Shown: positions 58,663-64,000 of the stretch, piece after piece
How the letters are laid out: every line of letters begins with the position of its first letter
Numbering within the stretch: the stretch's first letter is position 1
Assembly (NCBI RefSeq): GCF_963668215.1
Contig: NZ_OY764190.1
Location: forward strand, 1 to 64,000
DNA length: 64,000 nt
From: an uncultured Desulfosarcina sp.
GTDB lineage: Bacteria > Desulfobacterota > Desulfobacteria > Desulfobacterales > Desulfosarcinaceae
Direction of reading: 5' to 3'
Position numbers and translations under genes: made by a program
Notes under the pieces: generated by a model
Databases searched by the model: none
Told to the model about the DNA's origin: nothing
The model's input: the letters and a program-made list of their open reading frames with translations, nothing else

Positions 58663-60672
58663 CTACATCAGGAAGGGTACCATCAGCAGGGCCACAACGT
58701 TGAGGATCTTGATCATCGGGTTAACGGCCGGGCCGGCGGTATCTTTGTAGGGGTCGCCTACGGTGTCGCCGGTAACGGCGGCCTTATGGGCATCGGAGCC
58801 CTTGCCGCCCAGATGGCCGTCTTCGATGTATTTCTTGGCATTGTCCCAGGCGGCGCCACCGGTGGTCATGGACAGGGCCACGAACACGCCGGTAACGATG
58901 GAACCGATCAACAGACCGCCCAGGGCGATTTTGCCCAGCAGAAAGCCCACCAGCAACGGAGCGACCACAGGCAGCAGCGCGGGAATCAGCATTTCTTTCA
59001 GGGCGAACTTGGTGACGATGTCCACGCATGCACCGTAATCCGGTTTGGCGGTACCTTCCATGATTCCCGGAATTTCGCGGAACTGACGACGAACTTCCTC
59101 GACCACGGCGCCACCGGCGTTGCCGACGGCCTTCATGGCGATGGAAGCGAACAGGTAAGGCAGCAGACCGCCGATGAACAGGCCGATGATGACGTTCACA
59201 TCGGACAGGTCAAACTTGATCGCCTTCTCGGCACCATGCATCTGGAACTCGATCACGTAGGCAGCGAACAGAACCAGGGCGGCCAGACCGGCGGAACCGA
59301 TGGCGTAACCCTTGGTAACGGCCTTGGTCGTGTTGCCAACCGCATCCAGAGGATCGGTTACGGCACGCACGCTCTCGTCCATCTCGGCCATTTCGGCGAT
59401 ACCACCGGCATTGTCGGTGATGGGGCCGTAAGCATCAATGGCGATGACCATACCGGTCATGGAAAGCATGGACATGGCGGCCATGGCGATGCCGTACAGG
59501 CCGGCAAAGTTGTAGGCCAGCAGGATCGAAAGGCAGATGGCCAGTACCGGTGCGGCAGTCGCCTGCATGGAGACGGCCAGACCGGCGATGATGTTGGTGC
59601 CGTGGCCGGTGGTGGAGGCTTCAGCGATGCTCTTCACCGGGCCGTAGATGCCGGTGTAGTACTCGGTGATGATCACGATAACCACGGTCAACACCAGGCC
59701 GATCAATGTGCAGTAGTAAATGTTAATGGCAGAGATCGTACCCAATTCGCCCATGAACTTGGCGCAGGCATAGTAGAAGGCGATGGCGGCCAGGATGGCG
59801 GAGCCGAACATGCCTTTATACAGAGCGCCCATGATGTAACCGCCAGAGCCCAGGCGAACAAAGAAAACCGCGATCATGGAGGCGATGATGGAGATGGCGC
59901 CCAGGATCAGCGGGAACTCGGTGGCCATGGGAATTTTGGGGAACAACAGGTGGCCGATCAACATGGCGGCCACGGCGGTGACGGCATAGGTCTCGAACAG
60001 GTCGGCAGCCATACCGGCGCAGTCACCCACGTTGTCGCCGACGTTGTCTGCGATGGTAGCCGGGTTGCGGGGGTCGTCTTCGGGGATACCGGCTTCGACC
60101 TTACCCACCAGGTCGGCACCGACGTCGGCGCCCTTGGTGAAGATACCGCCGCCGAGACGGGCGAAAATAGAGATCAGGCTGCCACCGAAACCGAGGGCGA
60201 CCAGGGCGATGACATCATGGGTGGCGGTGTAGTAACCGGCCACGGAGGTCAGGGCCAGTCCGGCAACGATCATACCGGTCACGGAACCGCCCTTGAAAGC
60301 CATGGAGAGGCCGGCAGACATGCCTTTTTTGGCCGCTTCGGCGGTACGGACGTTAGCCAGTACGGAAACGCGCATGCCGATGTAACCAGCCATGAAAGAG
60401 GCGACCGCGCCAATCAGGAATCCGATGGCGGTCTTGGCACCCATGGTGAAGATAATAACGCCAAAAATGATGATACCGGCAATACCCATGCTCTTGAGCT
60501 GACGGTTCAGGTAGGCAATGGCGCCTTCCTGGATCGCACCGGCGATAGCCTGCATTTTCTCGTTACCGGCCGGGGCGCCTTTGACGATACCGGCAAGGAT
60601 GATAGAAAAGAGTACTCCAGCAACACCGACCAACGTACATACGAGCGGTATGTTGTTCATTACAACTTCCAT
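58663..60672 (-). CDS. hppA: Membrane-bound H+-translocating pyrophosphatase
   Basis: 669 residues from the ATG at 60672, five bases after GGAGG. About sixteen membrane helices, and the substrate-binding stretch [20 protein letters not shown] then [18 protein letters not shown]. The motif [17 protein letters not shown] carries Lys after GNTT, the mark of K+-independent proton pumps in this family (K+-dependent enzymes have Ala). It splits pyrophosphate to pump protons, which helps sulfate reducers conserve energy from the pyrophosphate made during sulfate activation. Confidence 0.95.
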   Translation of the reverse strand: MEVVMNNIPLVCTLVGVAGVLFSIILAGIVKGAPAGNEKMQAIAGAIQEGAIAYLNRQLKSMGIAGIIIFGVIIFTMGAKTAIGFLIGAVASFMAGYIGMRVSVLANVRTAEAAKKGMSAGLSMAFKGGSVTGMIVAGLALTSVAGYYTATHDVIALVALGFGGSLISIFARLGGGIFTKGADVGADLVGKVEAGIPEDDPRNPATIADNVGDNVGDCAGMAADLFETYAVTAVAAMLIGHLLFPKIPMATEFPLILGAISIIASMIAVFFVRLGSGGYIMGALYKGMFGSAILAAIAFYYACAKFMGELGTISAINIYYCTLIGLVLTVVIVIITEYYTGIYGPVKSIAEASTTGHGTNIIAGLAVSMQATAAPVLAICLSILLAYNFAGLYGIAMAAMSMLSMTGMVIAIDAYGPITDNAGGIAEMAEMDESVRAVTDPLDAVGNTTKAVTKGYAIGSAGLAALVLFAAYVIEFQMHGAEKAIKFDLSDVNVIIGLFIGGLLPYLFASIAMKAVGNAGGAVVEEVRRQFREIPGIMEGTAKPDYGACVDIVTKFALKEMLIPALLPVVAPLLVGFLLGKIALGGLLIGSIVTGVFVALSMTTGGAAWDNAKKYIEDGHLGGKGSDAHKAAVTGDTVGDPYKDTAGPAVNPMIKILNVVALLMVPFLM

Positions 60673-60702
60673 TCTTTCCTCCATTCAGTCGTTAGCGTGA
60701 AT

Positions 60703-61284
60703 TCAAGGTTTTTGATTAAACCGATTCATGGCTTCCCTTGCGCCTTCGCAAAGGATCACTTCGACGGCCGCAGTCGCCCGTGACAGAAAGTCGTTCAAGG
60801 CAGGGCGCTGATCCGCGTCGAAATCGCCGAGAACGTAATCCACCACCCCAATATCGGCTTCGGGCCGTCCGACGCCCATTCGCACCCTTACGAATTGGTC
60901 GGTCCCCAGGGCGTCGATCAGGGACCGCAATCCATTATGTCCTCCATCCCCCCCTTTCTCTTTGATTTTCAATCTTTCGTAAGCAAGGTCAATGTCATCG
61001 TGGATGACGACCATATCCTCGCATGAAATCCCTTGCGCTTGCAGGACATCGCGTACCGGGCCGCCGGAGCGGTTCATATAGGCCAAGGGTTTGGCCGCCA
61101 GCACAGGAATACCGGCGATATTTCCTTCGGCGATTTCCGCCTGGATCGGGCATTTTACCGCCGCCAACCGGTGTTTTTGCACGATCCGGTCGACGGCTCG
61201 GAACCCGATGTTATGGCGGGTCAGGGTGTACGTCGGTCCCGGGTTGCCGAGCCCGACGATGAGTATCGTTTTTCTGTCTGCCAT
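60703..61284 (-). CDS. pth: Peptidyl-tRNA hydrolase
   Basis: 193 residues from the ATG at 61284 (the upstream ATG at 61308 lacks a good ribosome site). Motifs: ILIVGLGNPGPTYTLTRHNI with the catalytic His, VLAAKPLAYMNRSGGPV with the conserved Asn, and MVVIHDDIDLAYERLKIKEK then GGHNGLRSLIDALGT. It releases tRNA from prematurely ended peptidyl-tRNA. It follows rplY, the common bacterial order. Confidence 0.94.
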   Translation of the reverse strand: MADRKTILIVGLGNPGPTYTLTRHNIGFRAVDRIVQKHRLAAVKCPIQAEIAEGNIAGIPVLAAKPLAYMNRSGGPVRDVLQAQGISCEDMVVIHDDIDLAYERLKIKEKGGDGGHNGLRSLIDALGTDQFVRVRMGVGRPEADIGVVDYVLGDFDADQRPALNDFLSRATAAVEVILCEGAREAMNRFNQKP

Positions 61285-61334
61285 TGCAGCGCCGGCAACC
61301 GTCGCCATGCGACAAACGCTGCCGGTTTATCCGG

Positions 61335-61979
61335 CTACTCGGCTGAAGGCTCTTCGGTGGTTTCCGCACCCTCTTCAGCCAGCTCTTCCTCTTCTTCGCC
61401 TTCCGCGGCCTCTTCTTCAACCTTAGTGCTGAGGATGGTCAAAATGGTGAAGTTGACCTCTGCCGGCACCTCGATATCCCCTTCCAGCTGGAGTTCTTCC
61501 ACATGAAAGGAATCTCCGACATCCAGATCGGTGATATCGATGACGATTTTTTCCGGAATCTGATCGGGCAGGCAAAAAACCTCCAGTTCACGGCGGATAA
61601 TCTGCAGCATGCCGCCCATTTCCACGCCGGCACTTTTGCCGGTCGTCACCACGGGAACCATAACCTTGATTTTCTGATCCATGGATACCTGGTAGAGATC
61701 CAGATGCAGCAGGTTGTGGGAAACGGGATGCTTTTGAATCTCTTTGACCATGACATTGGTGGTGCCGTCGATACCTTCGATATCGAGCTTCAGCAGTTTC
61801 TGAGCCACGGCGCCGGTCTTGAAAATGGGTTCCAGGTCCATTTTATCGATGGTCAGTTTGACCGGTTCGGTTTTGGGACCATACAAGATAGCGGGGATCT
61901 TCCCTTCCCTCCGCAGAACTCGCGAAGCACCGTTACCTACGGTTTCCCGCTGGGTTGCTTTTAAATTCATTATTTCCAA
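61335..61979 (-). CDS. rplY: 50S ribosomal protein L25 (CTC type)
   Basis: 214 residues. The N-terminal L25 domain reads LKATQRETVGNGASRVLRRE then GKIPAILYGP; the C-terminal TL5/CTC domain has VSHNLLHLDLYQVSMDQKIK and ISVDITDLDVGDSFHV-like text, followed by an acidic Glu-rich tail. The start is probably TTG at 61979, nine bases after AGGAGG; the ATG at 61970 is too far from it. L25 binds 5S rRNA. Confidence 0.92.
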   Translation of the reverse strand: MEIMNLKATQRETVGNGASRVLRREGKIPAILYGPKTEPVKLTIDKMDLEPIFKTGAVAQKLLKLDIEGIDGTTNVMVKEIQKHPVSHNLLHLDLYQVSMDQKIKVMVPVVTTGKSAGVEMGGMLQIIRRELEVFCLPDQIPEKIVIDITDLDVGDSFHVEELQLEGDIEVPAEVNFTILTILSTKVEEEAAEGEEEEELAEEGAETTEEPSAE

Positions 61980-62003
61980 CGATCTGTTCCTCCTTAAAGA
62001 ATA

Positions 62004-62954
62004 TTACACAAACAGGGATGTCACCGAATCCCCGGTGTAGCTTCGGATAATGGCCTCCCCCACCAGATTGGAGATGGAGAGCACTTTGATTTTATCGCAG
62101 GCCGCCGCCTTTTCGTTCAGCGGAATGGTGTCCGTGCAAACAATGCTGGTTATCGGCGAAGCGTTGATGCGGTCCATCGCCGGTCCGGAAAGCACCGGGT
62201 GGGCGCAACAGGCATGAACCTCTCTGGCGCCTCGTTCCATGATGGCATTGACCGCCTCGGTCAGGGTACCGGCCGTATCGATCATATCGTCCTGAATGAT
62301 AACGATTTTGTCTTTCACATCGCCGATGACCGCCATGGCCTGGGCCTTGTTGGGCGCCGAGCGCCGTTTGTCGACGATGGCCAGCCCGGCGTCCAGCCGT
62401 TTGGCGAACGCCCGGGCGCGCTCCACGCCTCCGGCATCCGGCGAAACGATGACCAGGTCTTTGTTGAAATTGGCCTTGATGTATTCCAGGAGCACCGGGG
62501 CCGCATAGAGGTTGTCCACCGGGATGTTAAAAAAGCCCTGGATCTGACCGGCATGCAGATCCATGGTGATCACACGCGTCGCTCCGGCCGTCGTCAGCAG
62601 GTCGGCCACCAGCTTGGCGCTGATGGGCACCCGCGGGGCGACTTTTTTGTCCTGCCGGGCATACCCGTAATAGGGGATAACTGCGGCAATCCGCCTGGCC
62701 GAAGCCCGTTTCAACGCATCCACCATGAGCAGCAACTCGACCAGGTTGTCGTTTACCGGGTCGCAGGTGGACTGGATGACGAAAACATCCTTGGTCCGTA
62801 CATTTTCATCGATTTCGATTTGGATCTCGCCGTCGCTGAACCGCTTCACCACGGCGCCACAAAGAGCCATGTGCAGGTATTCGGCTATCTTTTTCGCCAG
62901 ATCCGGATTAGAGTTGCCTGAAAAAAGACAGAAATTTCCGTTTATTAGTGTCAC
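62004..62954 (-). CDS. prs: Ribose-phosphate pyrophosphokinase
   Basis: 316 residues with GTG start. Motifs: [40 protein letters not shown], the Mg-binding [40 protein letters not shown], and the PRPP loop [16 protein letters not shown]. It makes PRPP from ribose 5-phosphate and ATP for nucleotide, His and Trp synthesis. Situated between the tRNA-Gln and rplY in the conserved ispE-prs-rplY-pth order. Confidence 0.95.
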   Translation of the reverse strand: MTLINGNFCLFSGNSNPDLAKKIAEYLHMALCGAVVKRFSDGEIQIEIDENVRTKDVFVIQSTCDPVNDNLVELLLMVDALKRASARRIAAVIPYYGYARQDKKVAPRVPISAKLVADLLTTAGATRVITMDLHAGQIQGFFNIPVDNLYAAPVLLEYIKANFNKDLVIVSPDAGGVERARAFAKRLDAGLAIVDKRRSAPNKAQAMAVIGDVKDKIVIIQDDMIDTAGTLTEAVNAIMERGAREVHACCAHPVLSGPAMDRINASPITSIVCTDTIPLNEKAAACDKIKVLSISNLVGEAIIRSYTGDSVTSLFV

Positions 62955-62984
62955 TTTCCGAACGCCACTCCTGTTTCGTTGGGT

Positions 62985-63059
62985 TGGCTGGGGCGGGAGG
63001 ATTCGAACCTCCGAATGCAGGAACCAAAATCCTGTGTCTTTCCACTTGACGACGCCCCA
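62985..63059 (-). tRNA. tRNA-Gln (TTG anticodon)
   Basis: 75-base cloverleaf on the minus strand. The acceptor stem pairs TGGGGCG with CGCCCCA, discriminator G, and CCA is encoded. The anticodon arm ACAGGATTTTGGTTCCTGC puts TTG in the loop, reading CAA; the T-arm GGAGGTTCGAATCCTCC is perfect. It lies between ispE and prs, a common location. Confidence 0.96.
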
Positions 63060-63089
63060 ACAGGTTACGCCGGCCGCCTCATTTCTTAA

Positions 63090-63986
63090 TCAGGCAATAA
63101 CCGGCCGGTGGATCAAAAGATCCGCGACATAAAGCGTCCAGTTTTGACTCCGCTGATTGTTACGCAAGGCTGAATACGCTGATTCGGCTCGCCCGGGCGT
63201 CTTAAAAAGCCCGAACACGGTCGAGCCGCTGCCGGACATCATAGCCCCGGCCGCTCCATGTGCCAGCAGCAAACGCTTTATCTCTTCAATGACCGGAAAC
63301 GCCTTGATGGTCACGGGTTCCAAGTCATTGACCAAATGTTCGGCGACGTTGAAAAACCGGTCTTTAAAGTGAAATTTTCTAAGTTTTTTTTCGTCCTTTG
63401 TCAATCTTAAATTCAGATTTTTATAGACCCAGGCAGTAGATACGGCCACATTGGGATAGACCAGCAGGACCGTCCAGGTCGGCAGGCGGGAAAAAGGCTC
63501 GAGTCGATCGCCGATTCCGGTTGCCAGTGCCGCGCCCCCCGGAATAAAAAAAGGAACGTCAGCGCCCAGGCGCCCGGCCAGTTCCATCAGCGCCGGTGTG
63601 GACAGGGGGTTCCCCCGATGACGGTTCAAGGCGGTCAACACGGCGGCGGCATCGCTGCTGCCGCCCCCGAGCCCCGCGCCCACGGGAATCGTTTTATCGA
63701 TATGAATGGTCAATCCGGATACAGGGCGGGAGGCTTCCGGAAACGCGGTTTCCACGAAAAGGCGGGCTGCGCGGGCCGCCAGGTTGAATTCGTCTTCGGG
63801 CACATCCGGGTGGCCGCAGACAACATGGAGGCCCTCGTTTTCAGGGGTCAGCGTCAGGGTGTCGTACAGCGCCACCGGACACATGAGCGTGACGAGTTCA
63901 TGAAACCCGTCGGGGCGCCTGCCGGTGATGCGCAAAAAGAGGTTGATCTTCGCCGGCGCTTTCACGCACAGCGGGTTCGTGATCAA
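63090..63986 (-). CDS. ispE: 4-diphosphocytidyl-2-C-methyl-D-erythritol kinase
   Basis: 298 residues of the GHMP kinase fold. Motifs: VKAPAKINLFLRITGRRPDG near the start, TIPVGAGLGGGSSDAAAVLT (ATP loop), GADVPFFIPGGAALATGIGD, and the C-terminal GAAGAMMSGSGSTVFGLFK. It phosphorylates CDP-methylerythritol in the non-mevalonate isoprenoid pathway. The TTG start at 63986 is close to the window edge; a start further upstream is possible. Confidence 0.93.
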   Translation of the reverse strand: MITNPLCVKAPAKINLFLRITGRRPDGFHELVTLMCPVALYDTLTLTPENEGLHVVCGHPDVPEDEFNLAARAARLFVETAFPEASRPVSGLTIHIDKTIPVGAGLGGGSSDAAAVLTALNRHRGNPLSTPALMELAGRLGADVPFFIPGGAALATGIGDRLEPFSRLPTWTVLLVYPNVAVSTAWVYKNLNLRLTKDEKKLRKFHFKDRFFNVAEHLVNDLEPVTIKAFPVIEEIKRLLLAHGAAGAMMSGSGSTVFGLFKTPGRAESAYSALRNNQRSQNWTLYVADLLIHRPVIA

Positions 63987-64000
63987 TGGCGGCTGCGTCG

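Noticed and set aside
58786..60783. 665-codon open frame antisense to hppA
   Set aside because: It mirrors the pyrophosphatase gene exactly, is Gly/His/Asp-rich and low in complexity, and has no motif; it is a shadow of biased codon use.

Overview
The window looks like a chromosome segment of an anaerobic, probably sulfate-reducing member of the Desulfobacterota (deltaproteobacteria, Desulfobacterales-like). This is an inference from gene content: a full Rnf complex preceded by a multihaem cytochrome c, an AhbA/B-type siroheme decarboxylase, a CooC-type CODH maturation ATPase, a RACo-like corrinoid-protein activator, a membrane pyrophosphatase and periplasmic c-type cytochromes. No rRNA gene or other direct taxonomic marker is present.

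Bases 1-20,311 form a plastic accessory region dominated by insertion sequences: two near-identical IS481-like copies (one split by an IS256 element), a second IS481-like element, two IS4-type elements, and one intact plus one scrambled copy of an unusual ~3 kb element carrying two different DDE transposases and two small HTH proteins. Target-site duplications can be read for four insertions. Two of them let a broken host gene be rebuilt in frame: a small membrane protein and a flavin reductase. Between the insertions lie AT-richer accessory genes (solitary AAA ATPase, lipoprotein, DUF2867, TfoX-N, VOC, isoprenylcysteine-methyltransferase-like, DUF3795, half an ACT protein). A GC-rich palindromic repeat module occurs three times around 2.4-4.2 kb. 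A receiver-like protein lacking its phospho-acceptor and the last 59 codons of a sigma-54 activator sit beside the scrambled element.

Bases 20,343-34,132 hold mostly minus-strand genes: a periplasmic solute-binding protein, a YpeA-like acetyltransferase, a B12-binding radical SAM protein, a translationally coupled trio (SMC-like ATPase, PIN nuclease, RNA ligase), a siroheme decarboxylase, mtnA, then FHA protein, CHASE2 Ser/Thr kinase, YcaO protein, UbiB-like kinase and a phasin-like protein. The ATPase-PIN-ligase trio is the best candidate for an undescribed system; it has the layout of an RNA-cleavage/RNA-repair or defence module.

Bases 34,365-45,788 hold plus-strand genes for CooC, an AcuC-like deacetylase, an AcuB-like CBS-ACT protein, PrmA, a metallo-hydrolase, a sirtuin and a RACo-like protein without its ferredoxin domain. 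They are followed by a minus-strand acetyl-CoA hydrolase/transferase-family protein and a PAS histidine kinase/NarL regulator pair. Two unrelated classes of lysine deacylase and acetyl-CoA enzymes within 9 kb suggest a link to acetylation and acetate metabolism.

Bases 46,104-52,948 are the Rnf operon: pentahaem cytochrome, rnfCDGEA, a terminator-like hairpin, then an RnfB fused to a glutamate-synthase-small-subunit-like flavoprotein. After a coiled-coil protein of unknown function comes a HaoA/HaoC-like octahaem/tetrahaem cytochrome pair, probably for nitrite or hydroxylamine reduction. The right end (56,837-63,986) is housekeeping: rluD, carD, hppA (apparently K+-independent type), pth, rplY, prs, tRNA-Gln(TTG), ispE. 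No CRISPR array, integrase-att pair or rRNA gene was seen.
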